NCBI RefSeq assembly: GCF_947493865.1
Contig: NZ_CANLTC010000001.1
Span: forward strand, 372,001 to 436,000
Length of the DNA: 64,000 bases
Direction: 5' to 3'
Source: an uncultured Halomonas sp.
GTDB taxonomy: Bacteria > Pseudomonadota > Gammaproteobacteria > Pseudomonadales > Halomonadaceae
Made by a program: the position numbers and the translations under genes. The notes under the pieces were generated by a model that did not search any database, had not been told where the DNA came from, and saw nothing but the letters and a program-made list of their open reading frames with translations. Below, in pieces: positions 27,389 to 36,209 of this stretch (position 1 is the first letter of the stretch; every line of letters starts with the position of its first letter).

Positions 27389-29110
27389 CTACTTCCAAAA
27401 CCAGGACAGCACCAGCAGCAACAGTAACCCACCGGCAATCCATTGCCAGTGCTTAGCTGGGGCGCGCAGCGCCTGCTTGCGCGTCGGGGAATCGGCCGCC
27501 ATCTTGCGCGGGTCGCGCAGCGAATAGAACAGTTCGGAAAGGCGCCGAAAGCGTAGCGCGCGCTGAGGATCGAGGGCACGTTGCAGCGCGCCGTCGAGTT
27601 CCAACGACACCTCGGGGTTACGCAACCGCACACTGCGATATACCATCTGCTCCAATTCGGTATGACTGCGCAACTGGCGCGCTTCGAGGGCATAAGGCAA
27701 CTCTCCGGTCAGCAGCCAATAGATCGTCGACGCAAGCGCATATTGATCGCTGCGGCGGCCGACATCGATATCCAATGCATACTCCGGCGCGCTGTGTTCG
27801 TTGAGCCCGACCTGACGCGCCAATTCTCGCGCACTTCGATGACCATCACCCTCACGCCGGTGACAGGCGCTGAAATCCGCCAGAACCACCTTCCCGTGAA
27901 TGTCGATGAGAATATTGTCCGGGTGAATTCTCTGATGCAGCACTTCACGCCGATGTAGCGCCTGTATTCCTTTGACAAGTTGCCTGGCGATATCCAGCCG
28001 CTGTCCAAGACTGGCTCGGGGATAGCGTCGCATCCAATGGGTCAGCGTGATGCCCTTAACGAAGGCCATCAGGTAATACAGGTAGCGACGTGGGCGCGAG
28101 CGCTCCACGGTCTTGACCACAAAGGGGGAGTTGATCCGCTCCACCACCCATTGCTGCAGCAGGAAGTGTTCGAGATAAGCGTTGCGGCTTGAAAGCTCCG
28201 GACTCGGGGCCTTGAGCACCATCTCGCGCTGATCGCGAGTGTCGCGCACGCGATAAACCCGACTTTGAGCGGTGCGGGCCAGTATGGCTTCTACCACGAG
28301 GCCATCGAGATGATCACCTATGGCGTACTCCGGCGGCACCGGCAACCCCCCATAGCGCTGCAAGGGATCAAGGTTTTCCTCGGGCAGACGATCGATGCGC
28401 ACCAGTTGAAAGCAGAACTGCTCCGCCCCGTAGCCTCGCTCGGCAGCCCGGGCTCGGGCCGCCGCGGTGAGGCGTTCGCAGGCCGCATCGAGATTGCTGA
28501 CATCGATCCGGATCAACTGCATGTAATCCGAGGGCATCAAGGTGCCGCTTACCGCCCGAGTCGTGAAAAGAAAAATATCGCCCTGTTTCAGCGATACGTT
28601 GCGATAATCGATATCCAGTTTGCCATCCAGTCCTAGCGCCCGGGTTGGATAGCGATAGCCGCCAAGCTCGGTGATGTGGTCGCAACTGAGCTGCTCGAAC
28701 TCGGCCCCACGCAGACGAAACACCAGGGTATCGCCCATGTGAAAAAGATGGCCTTCACTTGCGTGCAATATCAGAATCGACAGTGAACTGACATAGCTGC
28801 CTTCGGGGAGATGGCGACTCTGGCCATGGCTCCAACTGTTCAAGGCATCGAGCACGCGGGTTACCGAGGTTTTTATGTCCCAATGTGCCGGGGTCGAATA
28901 GTAATCCGCCAGAAAGCCGCGCACACTGAGATCGCCGGCCTGCTTTGCTATCGCATTGCGCCAGGTGGAGTCACTGATCACCGCGCAGGCGCCCTTGCTG
29001 CCCATGGCGTCCTCCTCGGGCAGACTCACCGACATCGAACTACGATGATGACGGCTCTCTGGCGCGACAAAAGCCTGGCCGTAGCTCAGGGACAAGACAT
29101 GCTTGGCCAA
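27389..29110 (-). CDS. Membrane-anchored PP2C-like/kinase-like fusion with degenerate active sites
   Basis: 573 residues. About 4-240 follow the PP2C phosphatase fold (SYGQAF, SVRGFLADYYSTP, HLFHMGDTLVFRL, TRALGLDGKLDIDYR). About 262-535 follow a Hanks-type kinase (K300 in MVLKAPS, APEY 441-444, SDQYALA 454-460). 556-571 is a single C-terminal membrane helix. In the phosphatase, NQD, ADG and TDG metal motifs read RHHRSS, SDS and TTRAV; only GD126-127 remains. In the kinase, HRD reads HQR (392-394) and DFG reads DFS (412-414). Both halves are probably inactive or altered. The family is usually bifunctional kinase/phosphatase. I start at TTG because GGAG lies seven bases upstream; the next ATG upstream would add 11 residues but would start ahead of that site. 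Confidence 0.85.
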   Translation of the reverse strand: MAKHVLSLSYGQAFVAPESRHHRSSMSVSLPEEDAMGSKGACAVISDSTWRNAIAKQAGDLSVRGFLADYYSTPAHWDIKTSVTRVLDALNSWSHGQSRHLPEGSYVSSLSILILHASEGHLFHMGDTLVFRLRGAEFEQLSCDHITELGGYRYPTRALGLDGKLDIDYRNVSLKQGDIFLFTTRAVSGTLMPSDYMQLIRIDVSNLDAACERLTAAARARAAERGYGAEQFCFQLVRIDRLPEENLDPLQRYGGLPVPPEYAIGDHLDGLVVEAILARTAQSRVYRVRDTRDQREMVLKAPSPELSSRNAYLEHFLLQQWVVERINSPFVVKTVERSRPRRYLYYLMAFVKGITLTHWMRRYPRASLGQRLDIARQLVKGIQALHRREVLHQRIHPDNILIDIHGKVVLADFSACHRREGDGHRSARELARQVGLNEHSAPEYALDIDVGRRSDQYALASTIYWLLTGELPYALEARQLRSHTELEQMVYRSVRLRNPEVSLELDGALQRALDPQRALRFRRLSELFYSLRDPRKMAADSPTRKQALRAPAKHWQWIAGGLLLLLVLSWFWK

Positions 29111-29216
29111 GGTGCTTCTCCTCGAATGGCGTTGCGGCGCCATGATACACGCTCGCACCGCGCAGGATGGGTAGACCATTGGCGGATAAGACCGAACGCT
29201 CCCTGAACCGTTCGGA

Positions 29217-29246
29217 TTGGCAATCCCTCTGGGCAGTTCGTATAAT
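29217..29246 (+). promoter_or_regulatory. Sigma70-like promoter of ppa
   Basis: TTGGCA and TATAAT are 18 bases apart, a strong match. It lies 200 bp upstream of ppa and 18 bp upstream of repeat R2a, so the repeat should be transcribed in the ppa leader. Confidence 0.7.
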
Positions 29247-29264
29247 TCAGCGAATTTTGCTTGG

Positions 29265-29420
29265 GAAACGCTGAATAAATCGACGAGCAGCTTCAAGCAC
29301 AAGGCGCACGAAGCGCAGGAACCGGAGCATATGGGTATATGTGAGGATTCTGACCGGGCTGGCGTACCAGCACCGCGCAACATAGTGATTGATGTGCGCA
29401 GGCATTTATTCGGTGTTCCC
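29265..29420. repeat. R2 intergenic repeat, copy a, in the ppa leader
   Basis: 156 bp. The ends are inverted: GAAACGCTGAATAAAT on the left and, read on the other strand, GAACACCGAATAAAT on the right. It shares CTGAATAAATCG, CAAGGCGCACG, AGCGCAGGAA, AGCACCGCGCAAC and GGCATTTAT in the same order with the copy at 57053-57193. No open frame. It ends 28 bases before the ppa start. Confidence 0.85.
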
Positions 29421-29448
29421 CCCACACAGCCAACCGCAAGGACTCGAC

Positions 29449-29979
29449 ATGAGCTACAGCAAGATCCCCGCAGGCAAGGAGCTTCCACATGACATTTACG
29501 TCGTGATCGAAATTCCGGCCAATCACGCGCCGATCAAGTACGAGATCGACAAGGACATGGACGCGTTGCTGGTGGATCGCTTCATGACCACCCCCATGTT
29601 CTACCCGGCCAACTATGGCTTCATCACCAATACGCTGGCCGATGATGGCGACCCCCTGGATGCCCTGGTGGTCACGCCCTACCCGATTCAGGCGGGCAGC
29701 GTGATCCGCGCCCGTCCGGTGGGCATTCTCAACATGAGCGATGAGGCCGGTGAAGATGCCAAGTTGATCTGCGTGCCCCATAGCAAGCTGGCGCCGGTCT
29801 ATGACGATGTGAAGGATGTCACTGACCTGCCCGAGTTGCTACGCCAGCAGATCGCCCACTTCTTCGAGAACTACAAGGATCTCGACAAGGGCAAGTGGGT
29901 CAAGATCGATTCCTGGGATGGCGTCGAGGCCGCCCATGCCGCGATCGAGAAGTCCGTCGCTGCCTTTGGCAAGGAGTAG
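29449..29979 (+). CDS. ppa: Inorganic pyrophosphatase
   Basis: Family I soluble enzyme hydrolysing PPi to phosphate, pulling biosynthetic reactions forward. 176 residues, as in E. coli. The acidic metal site [10 protein letters not shown] is intact, with KYEIDKD and YPANYGFI before it and EDAKLICVP and [15 protein letters not shown] after. I start at MSYSKIPAG, with AAGGA eight bases upstream; the open frame before it lies in repeat R2a. Its product competes with pfp for pyrophosphate. Confidence 0.97.
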   Translation: MSYSKIPAGKELPHDIYVVIEIPANHAPIKYEIDKDMDALLVDRFMTTPMFYPANYGFITNTLADDGDPLDALVVTPYPIQAGSVIRARPVGILNMSDEAGEDAKLICVPHSKLAPVYDDVKDVTDLPELLRQQIAHFFENYKDLDKGKWVKIDSWDGVEAAHAAIEKSVAAFGKE

Positions 29980-30012
29980 GGTTCGAGCCTACTGATTCTT
30001 GCCGCTGCAAAC

Positions 30013-30040
30013 ACAAGGCCGTCCAGAAGGACGGCCTTGT
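30013..30040. terminator. Terminator between the convergent ppa and DUF2333 genes
   Basis: ACAAGGCCGTCC pairs perfectly with GGACGGCCTTGT around the loop AGAA. Short T-rich tracts follow on both strands, so it can serve both genes. Confidence 0.7.
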
Positions 30041-30062
30041 TCGTTTACTGTCATGTTCACTT

Positions 30063-31235
30063 TTACCGTGTAGCAGCCTCGATAGCAGCCTGCACAGCCG
30101 GCTCACTAAGCCGCTTCTCGAGTTCGCCCTCCTGGATGGAGGCAGGAGTCGCCCGGGTAATATCGGCTGCATCGCTCGGACTGGCATCATCTTGAGCCGG
30201 CTCTGGTTCATCTCTTTGGGGTTCGCCCCGGGTGGGTGGCTCGACCTCTACCCCCTCGACACTTTGGGCCAGCGTCCCCGTAAGCTTTTCAGCGGTTTGA
30301 ATATAGTTTGCCAATAACAACGAATGGTTGGCGAACATGCCAAAGCCGGTTCCATTGAGTATCACGGGGCTCCACACTCGGCGCTGAGCCAACTTGAGTT
30401 CTGCAATCAGACGACCAAGGATTTCTTCACTGCCCGCCTTGGCAATCACGTCGGCATAATCGCGCTCAATTGCCTGCAAATAGTGTAACAAGGCCCAGGT
30501 CTCCCCTCGGGCAACGAAGAACGTATTGTCAATCTGAAGCCAAGGCGTGGCGTCGGGCAATTCACGTTCATCGACCCCCAGTTCACGCAGTGCCTCGGGA
30601 TCATCGACACTGGCCGACAAACGACGCGTCAACTCATCGAGCCGTTTCCCGGTCTCGCGCAACCACTGTGCCAGGGCATCGCCGTTATCGGCAAAACCGG
30701 ACATTCCCAGGTTGTTGAAGCTCAACAGGTAGCCGTGAAGCGTGGCCAGCGCGCGTCGATACTGCTTCTCTGCGCCAGGGAAAAGCCAGTCGCGGCTATC
30801 GCTGTCGAGTGCCTCCGCGGCGTCGTTCAACAATGAGGTATCACCGGCACCAAACGCCGGCAGCATTTCTGTAAGCAAGCGCGCCTGAGAAAGAACGCCA
30901 TACTCCCAGCTTGGCATGTTGTCCAGCCATACCCCGGGAGGCAGCTTGTCATTACGTATATAGCCCCCGGGCTTTTCCAGCAGCGTCTCGATCGTCGTCG
31001 TCAGTGTCGCCGTCATCACCGTTCCACGCGCCCCAGGCTCCGCCGGCTGTTCGCGCTGTTCGAGCACTGCCTGCGTGACATCGAAATCATTCGGACGCTG
31101 ACTCCACCAGATGCCGAGCCCAAGGCAGATTACGAGATAGAGCACCAGGAGTACCAATAATGGCTTCCATATCCAGCCATACTCGGGGCGTTCGAGCACA
31201 TCGGTACGGTATTTACGCTTGCGAAGGATTGCCAT
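30063..31235 (-). CDS. DUF2333 family membrane protein
   Basis: 390 residues of the DUF2333 family, uncharacterised. A basic N-terminus is followed by one membrane segment (about 25-44, PLLVLLVLYLVICLGLGIWW). The rest is mostly helical and should be periplasmic: GGYIRNDKLPPGVWLDNMP, WEYGVL, TPWLQIDNTFFVARGETWAL and WSPVILNGTGFGMFANHS are the recognisable conserved stretches. The last 60 residues are Pro/Glu/Asp-rich and probably disordered. GAGG lies 11 bases before the ATG. No function known. Confidence 0.88.
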   Translation of the reverse strand: MAILRKRKYRTDVLERPEYGWIWKPLLVLLVLYLVICLGLGIWWSQRPNDFDVTQAVLEQREQPAEPGARGTVMTATLTTTIETLLEKPGGYIRNDKLPPGVWLDNMPSWEYGVLSQARLLTEMLPAFGAGDTSLLNDAAEALDSDSRDWLFPGAEKQYRRALATLHGYLLSFNNLGMSGFADNGDALAQWLRETGKRLDELTRRLSASVDDPEALRELGVDERELPDATPWLQIDNTFFVARGETWALLHYLQAIERDYADVIAKAGSEEILGRLIAELKLAQRRVWSPVILNGTGFGMFANHSLLLANYIQTAEKLTGTLAQSVEGVEVEPPTRGEPQRDEPEPAQDDASPSDAADITRATPASIQEGELEKRLSEPAVQAAIEAATR

Positions 31236-31526
31236 GTTCGCGACGTCCTCTGTGTGACGATTGATGAGTAATTCCTTGCCAAGAGTATCCTATCATGGGC
31301 CTTCAGGGGCATTGACGCTCTGCGACGACAATTACTGACCACAGGTCGACAAACACTGTTCGACGATGGCGCATTTGCCCCGGACATAACGACTAGACAA
31401 GCGCAACCTTTTTCGTCACACTCCGCCATCGTTGGCTTATTTGGTGCCCAAGTGCGCCAAATTGCAGGATCCTGCTGCCATCTCAACGGATATAGAACAG
31501 GTTAACAGCGTCATTCAAGGACTCTC

Positions 31527-31976
31527 ATGGCCCGAATTCTGGTACTCAACGGCCCTAACCTGAACTTGCTGGGCTCACGCGAACCCCACATCTACGGCAG
31601 CGTTACCTTGGACGACATTCGCTTGCGCCTGAGTACATGTGCCCTTGATCAGGGCCACCAGCTCGACTGGCTACAATCAAACGCCGAACATGAGTTGATC
31701 GAGCGCATTCATGCTGCACGCAATGATGCCACCGACTTCATCCTGATCAACCCAGCCGCCTTTACTCATACCAGTGTGGCGCTGCGCGATGCATTGGTCG
31801 CCGTGGCGTTGCCCTTTATCGAGCTGCATCTTTCCAACGTGCACGCTCGAGAACCTTTTCGTACTCACTCTTATTTTTCCGATGTGGCCGAAGGCGTCAT
31901 CTGCGGCTTCGGTGCCGCCAGTTACGAACTGGCATTGCGTGCCGCTCTGTTGCATTTGGACTCGTCCTCATCCTGA
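31527..31976 (+). CDS. aroQ: Type II 3-dehydroquinate dehydratase
   Basis: Third step of the shikimate pathway, 3-dehydroquinate to 3-dehydroshikimate. 149 residues, standard for the dodecameric type II enzyme. [17 protein letters not shown] holds the catalytic Tyr and Arg on the mobile loop; [11 protein letters not shown] and [11 protein letters not shown], with the general-acid His, are intact. It stands directly upstream of accBC, the arrangement seen in many Proteobacteria. Confidence 0.97.
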   Translation: MARILVLNGPNLNLLGSREPHIYGSVTLDDIRLRLSTCALDQGHQLDWLQSNAEHELIERIHAARNDATDFILINPAAFTHTSVALRDALVAVALPFIELHLSNVHAREPFRTHSYFSDVAEGVICGFGAASYELALRAALLHLDSSSS

Positions 31977-32013
31977 ACCACCCCACTTCTTTTCATTCTC
32001 AAGAGACACCATC

Positions 32014-32478
32014 ATGGATATCCGCAAGGTCAAGAGACTGATCGAACTACTCGAAGAATCCGATATCAGCGAAATCGAAATACAAGAAGGCGAAGAATCG
32101 GTACGCATCAGTCGACATGGCCACGGCCATAGTCAACCGGTTCCCGCGCCAACCTGGGGTCCCTCGCCCGCTCCGCAGCAGGCGCCCGCTGCAACGACCT
32201 CCACCGAGGCCGCCGAATCTTCGGCGGCATCAGTAAATCTGGCGGGTCATACGGTAACCTCTCCGATGGTCGGCACGTTCTATCGCGCTTCAGCCCCCGG
32301 CGCAAAACCCTTCGCCGAAGTGGGTCAGCGCATCAAGAAAGGCGACCCTATCTGCATCGTTGAAGCGATGAAGATGATGAACCAGATCGATGCGGATCAG
32401 GATGGCGTCGTCGAAGCCATCCTGGTCGAGGACGGCGAACCGGTAGAGTTCGACCAACCCATGCTGATCATTTCCTGA
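32014..32478 (+). CDS. accB: Biotin carboxyl carrier protein of acetyl-CoA carboxylase
   Basis: Carries CO2 on biotin between the carboxylase (AccC) and transferase (AccAD) in the first step of fatty acid synthesis. 154 residues: an N-terminal helix pair ([19 protein letters not shown]), a Pro/Ala-rich flexible linker and a C-terminal biotinyl domain with the biotinylated Lys120 in EAMKMM. The thumb-like insertion ([11 protein letters not shown]) typical of AccB is present. accC starts 15 bases past the stop. Confidence 0.97.
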   Translation: MDIRKVKRLIELLEESDISEIEIQEGEESVRISRHGHGHSQPVPAPTWGPSPAPQQAPAATTSTEAAESSAASVNLAGHTVTSPMVGTFYRASAPGAKPFAEVGQRIKKGDPICIVEAMKMMNQIDADQDGVVEAILVEDGEPVEFDQPMLIIS

Positions 32479-32493
32479 CCAATGGACACCCCC

Positions 32494-33837
32494 ATGTTGG
32501 ATAAGGTACTCATCGCCAATAGAGGCGAGATCGCCCTGCGTATCCTGCGGGCTTGCAAGGAGCTGGGTATTCGCACCGTCGCCGTGCATTCCAAGGCCGA
32601 TCGTGAACTGATGCACGTGCGTCTGGCAGATGAAGCGGTATGCATTGGTCCTGCTTCATCCGCCCAATCCTATCTCAATATCCCGGCGCTGATCAGTGCC
32701 GCCGAGGTGACCGACGCCAGCGCCATTCATCCTGGCTATGGTTTTCTATCCGAGAATGCCAATTTTGCCGAGCAGGTCGAACGCTCCGGATTCGTATTCA
32801 TCGGCCCTCGTGCCGAAACGATTCGTCTGATGGGCGACAAGGTCAGCGCCATCGCCGCCATGAAGGCGACAGGGGTGCCGACAGTGCCCGGCTCCGACGG
32901 CCCGCTGCCTGATGATGACGACGAGGCAATACTTGCCACGGCTAAGCGCATCGGCTATCCGGTGATCATCAAGGCCGCGGCGGGCGGTGGCGGCCGTGGC
33001 ATGCGCGTGGTGCACGGCGAGGAGAGCCTGCTTTCCTCGGTCAGCGTGACCCGCAACGAGGCCAACGCTGCCTTCGGCGATGGCACGCTGTACATGGAGA
33101 AATTTCTCGAACGCCCTCGCCATGTCGAAATACAGGTGCTTGCCGATGGCCAGGGCAATGCCATTCATCTGTATGACCGCGACTGCTCCTTGCAGCGGCG
33201 TCATCAGAAAGTACTCGAAGAGGCGCCAGCGCCCCATCTCGATCCGGATGCCCGCGCCCGGGTGCTCAAATCCTGTACCGATGCCTGTATCGAGATCGGT
33301 TATCGTGGTGCCGGCACCTTCGAGTTCCTCTACGAGAACGGGGAATACTTCTTCATCGAGATGAATACGCGCGTCCAGGTCGAGCACCCTGTCACGGAGA
33401 TGGTGACCGGCGTCGATATCGTGAAAGAACAGCTGCGTATCGCCGCTGGCCTACCGCTTTCGGTCAAGCAGGAGGATGTCAAACTTCACGGCCATGCCTT
33501 CGAATGTCGTATCAATGCCGAGGATGCGCGCACCTTCATACCCTCCCCGGGCAAGGTCACGCTCTATCATGCCCCCGGGGGGCTTGGTGTGCGCATGGAT
33601 TCCCACCTGTATACCGGCTATACCGTGCCGCCCTACTATGACTCCTTGATCGGCAAGCTGATCACCTGGGGCGAGGATCGCAGCATTGCCCTCACCCGTA
33701 TGCGCAATGCGCTGGATGAGCTTCTCGTGGATGGCATTCGTACCAATATCGACCTGCAGAAGGATCTCGTTCGCGATACGCATTTTCAGCAAGGGGGCGT
33801 GAATATCCACTACCTCGAGAAGAAACTGGATAGCTGA
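32494..33837 (+). CDS. accC: Biotin carboxylase subunit of acetyl-CoA carboxylase
   Basis: ATP-grasp enzyme that carboxylates biotin on AccB. I start at [17 protein letters not shown], which matches the E. coli start; an ATG four codons earlier is possible and neither has a clear ribosome-binding site. GGGGRGMR is the ATP loop, [11 protein letters not shown] and the [14 protein letters not shown] segment hold catalytic Glu and Arg. 447 residues, one or two from the E. coli length. Forms an operon with accB and with prmA two bases downstream. Confidence 0.97.
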   Translation: MLDKVLIANRGEIALRILRACKELGIRTVAVHSKADRELMHVRLADEAVCIGPASSAQSYLNIPALISAAEVTDASAIHPGYGFLSENANFAEQVERSGFVFIGPRAETIRLMGDKVSAIAAMKATGVPTVPGSDGPLPDDDDEAILATAKRIGYPVIIKAAAGGGGRGMRVVHGEESLLSSVSVTRNEANAAFGDGTLYMEKFLERPRHVEIQVLADGQGNAIHLYDRDCSLQRRHQKVLEEAPAPHLDPDARARVLKSCTDACIEIGYRGAGTFEFLYENGEYFFIEMNTRVQVEHPVTEMVTGVDIVKEQLRIAAGLPLSVKQEDVKLHGHAFECRINAEDARTFIPSPGKVTLYHAPGGLGVRMDSHLYTGYTVPPYYDSLIGKLITWGEDRSIALTRMRNALDELLVDGIRTNIDLQKDLVRDTHFQQGGVNIHYLEKKLDS

Positions 33838-33839
33838 TC

Positions 33840-34751
33840 ATGCCCTGGCTACAACTCAAGGCCCGGGTCGCGCCCGAGCAGGCCGACACTCTGGAGGAAT
33901 TGCTGATCGCCGAGGGCGCCTCGGCAATTACCCTGCAGGATGCTCACGATGATCCGGTCTTCGAACCGGATCTCGGCACTACGCCGTTATGGCAAGAAAC
34001 AGTGCTGACCGGGTTGTATGACGACCTCGACCATATCGATGCCATGCTCGAACGCGTCCATCAAGCCTGGGCGTTGGCCGTCGCCGATGATCCCTGTCCC
34101 GAAATCGAGTACGAGCTGCTCGACGATCGGGACTGGCAGCGGGAATGGATGGACAGCTTTGTCCCCTTGCGGATGGGCAAACGGCTGTGGATCGTTCCCA
34201 GCTGGCATGACGCGCCGGACCCGAACGCGGTGAACCTGCTGCTCGATCCAGGCCTGGCCTTCGGTACCGGCACTCATCCCACCACCGCGCTGTGCCTGGA
34301 ATGGCTCGACGCGTTGACTGAAAAAACCGAATTCGATGGCAAGAACATCCTCGATTTTGGCTGCGGCTCAGGCATATTGGCCATCGCGGCACTCAAGCTG
34401 GGTGCCAAGCGCGCCCTGGGTACCGATATCGACCCCCAGGCGCTTATCGCCAGTCGCGACAATGCCCAGCGCAATGGCATCGTCGATTCTCAGTTCGAGC
34501 TTTGTCTTCCCGATCAACTGCCCGAAGGAGCCGAGGATATCGTGCTGGCCAATATTCTTGCCGGCCCCCTGATCGAACTTGCGCCGACCATCGCTGCCAG
34601 AGTGGCGCCGAGCGGTCATCTCGTGCTATCAGGCATTCTGGCCAAGCAGGCCGATGAGGTGCTGGATGCCTATCGCGATCAGGGCTTGCGCATGGAGCTG
34701 CCTGTCGAACGTGAAGGCTGGGTGCGCTTGAGCGGCTGTCGCCCTATCTAA
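33840..34751 (+). CDS. prmA: Ribosomal protein L11 methyltransferase
   Basis: SAM-dependent enzyme that trimethylates lysines and the N-terminus of ribosomal protein uL11. 303 residues with an N-terminal substrate-binding domain (MPWLQLKARVAPEQA), a linker, then the methyltransferase domain: DPGLAFGTGTHPTT, LDFGCGSGILAIAALKLGA and LANILAGPLIELAP. It follows accC by two bases, suggesting co-translation. Confidence 0.97.
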   Translation: MPWLQLKARVAPEQADTLEELLIAEGASAITLQDAHDDPVFEPDLGTTPLWQETVLTGLYDDLDHIDAMLERVHQAWALAVADDPCPEIEYELLDDRDWQREWMDSFVPLRMGKRLWIVPSWHDAPDPNAVNLLLDPGLAFGTGTHPTTALCLEWLDALTEKTEFDGKNILDFGCGSGILAIAALKLGAKRALGTDIDPQALIASRDNAQRNGIVDSQFELCLPDQLPEGAEDIVLANILAGPLIELAPTIAARVAPSGHLVLSGILAKQADEVLDAYRDQGLRMELPVEREGWVRLSGCRPI

Positions 34752-34833
34752 TGGTATAAGCCGAAAAGCCTTCAATCTCGGGTGCACGGTGAGTATCATG
34801 GCTTCCCTTTCTTGACCGAGAACACGAGTCACG

Positions 34834-35856
34834 ATGCCCGCTACCGCTCGCGTCGAGCCGCCCGCTATTGGCCCTTATCGCTTACCCAACCGCGTGATAC
34901 TGGCTCCCATGGCCGGCGTTACCGACCGCCCTTTTCGCCAGCTTTGTCGCGCCTTGGGGGCCGGCCTGGTGGTGTCTGAGATGGTCACTGCGGACTCGAG
35001 CCTGTGGCATACGCGCAAGTCCCGTTCGCGGCTCGATCATACCGGCGAGCCCGGGCCACGATCGGTGCAGATTGCCGGCGGCGATCCTGGCATGCTGGCC
35101 GAAGCGGCCCGGCTCAATGCGGAACGGGGCGCCCAGATCATCGATATCAACATGGGCTGCCCGGCGAAGAAGGTATGCAACAAGGCCGCGGGCTCCGCTC
35201 TTCTGCGCGATGAGCCGCTGGTCGCCGAGATACTGCGCGCCGTGGTCGGTGCCGTCAGCGTTCCGGTAACGTTGAAGATACGTACCGGCTGGTGCAGTGA
35301 CAGTGTCAACGCGCTACGGATAGCCTGCCTGGCAGAAGAGAGCGGCATCCAGGCGCTTGCGGTACATGGCCGCACCCGGGAACAACGCTACTCGGGTGAT
35401 GCAGAATATGACACCATCGCCGCCGTCAAAGCCAAGATCGGTATTCCCGTATTCGTCAATGGCGATATCACGTCGCCCGAGAAAGCCGCCCGGGTACTGG
35501 ACTATACTGGGGCGGATGCGGCAATGATTGGTCGTGGCGCTCAAGGCAACCCTTGGATATTTCGCCAAATCGATCACTATCTTGATACTGGCGAACATCT
35601 CCCTGAACCAGATTGGTCAGAGCGAGGACGTGTAATGAATCAACATCTCGACAACCTGTATGCGTTCTATGGTGACTACATGGGAGTGCGTATCGCACGC
35701 AAGCACATCGGCTGGTATCTGAGCACCTGTGAAAATGCCAAAGCGCTCAGGACAGGCTTCAACACCCTGGAGTCCCGGATCGAGCAGCAACATTTCGTCG
35801 AATCGCTATGTCGACAGTTGCATTCAACATCCACGGCGAGGATCAGCGCAGCATGA
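34834..35856 (+). CDS. dusB: tRNA-dihydrouridine synthase B
   Basis: FMN-dependent reductase that makes dihydrouridine 17 in tRNA. 340 residues, a TIM-barrel with a C-terminal helical domain. LAPMAGVTDRPFR starts the barrel, INMGCPAKKVCNKAAGSALL holds the catalytic Cys, and HGRTREQRYSG and IGRGAQGNPWIF are FMN contacts. Its stop overlaps the fis start, the classical dusB-fis coupling in gammaproteobacteria. Confidence 0.96.
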   Translation: MPATARVEPPAIGPYRLPNRVILAPMAGVTDRPFRQLCRALGAGLVVSEMVTADSSLWHTRKSRSRLDHTGEPGPRSVQIAGGDPGMLAEAARLNAERGAQIIDINMGCPAKKVCNKAAGSALLRDEPLVAEILRAVVGAVSVPVTLKIRTGWCSDSVNALRIACLAEESGIQALAVHGRTREQRYSGDAEYDTIAAVKAKIGIPVFVNGDITSPEKAARVLDYTGADAAMIGRGAQGNPWIFRQIDHYLDTGEHLPEPDWSERGRVMNQHLDNLYAFYGDYMGVRIARKHIGWYLSTCENAKALRTGFNTLESRIEQQHFVESLCRQLHSTSTARISAA

Positions 35857-36146
35857 CCAGCTCAGCCTTTTCAACCACTCACGTGATCGATGAATACGCG
35901 AACGTCTCGCCATGCCGCAAGCAGACTCTTCGGGAAGCCGTGGATGAGGCCATGCAGTCCTATTTCAATCATCTTGATGGCGGTAACGTCAGCGATCTTT
36001 ATGCCATGGTCATGACTGAAGTCGAAGTGCCGCTACTCAGTGCGGTAATGGCCTATGCGGACGGTAACCAAACCCGGGCCGCGGACATGCTGGGGCTCAA
36101 TCGCGGCACACTTCGCAAGAAGCTCAAGCAGTACGACCTGATCTGA
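35853..36146 (+). CDS. fis: DNA-binding protein Fis
   Basis: Nucleoid protein that bends DNA and activates rRNA and tRNA promoters in fast growth. 97 residues, one short of the E. coli size. I start at MTSSAFSTTHV, where ATGA overlaps the dusB stop; the ORF extends upstream into dusB. The conserved core LREAVDEAMQSYFNHLDG and the helix-turn-helix QTRAADMLGLNRGTLRKKLKQY end the protein as expected. Translation probably depends on dusB coupling. Confidence 0.96.
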   Translation: MTSSAFSTTHVIDEYANVSPCRKQTLREAVDEAMQSYFNHLDGGNVSDLYAMVMTEVEVPLLSAVMAYADGNQTRAADMLGLNRGTLRKKLKQYDLI

Positions 36147-36209
36147 CATGCTTTTCGAAGGGGCTTGCTGGCGGGCTCCTGTCTTCTCCCACTGCGACAC
36201 TGGATTATC

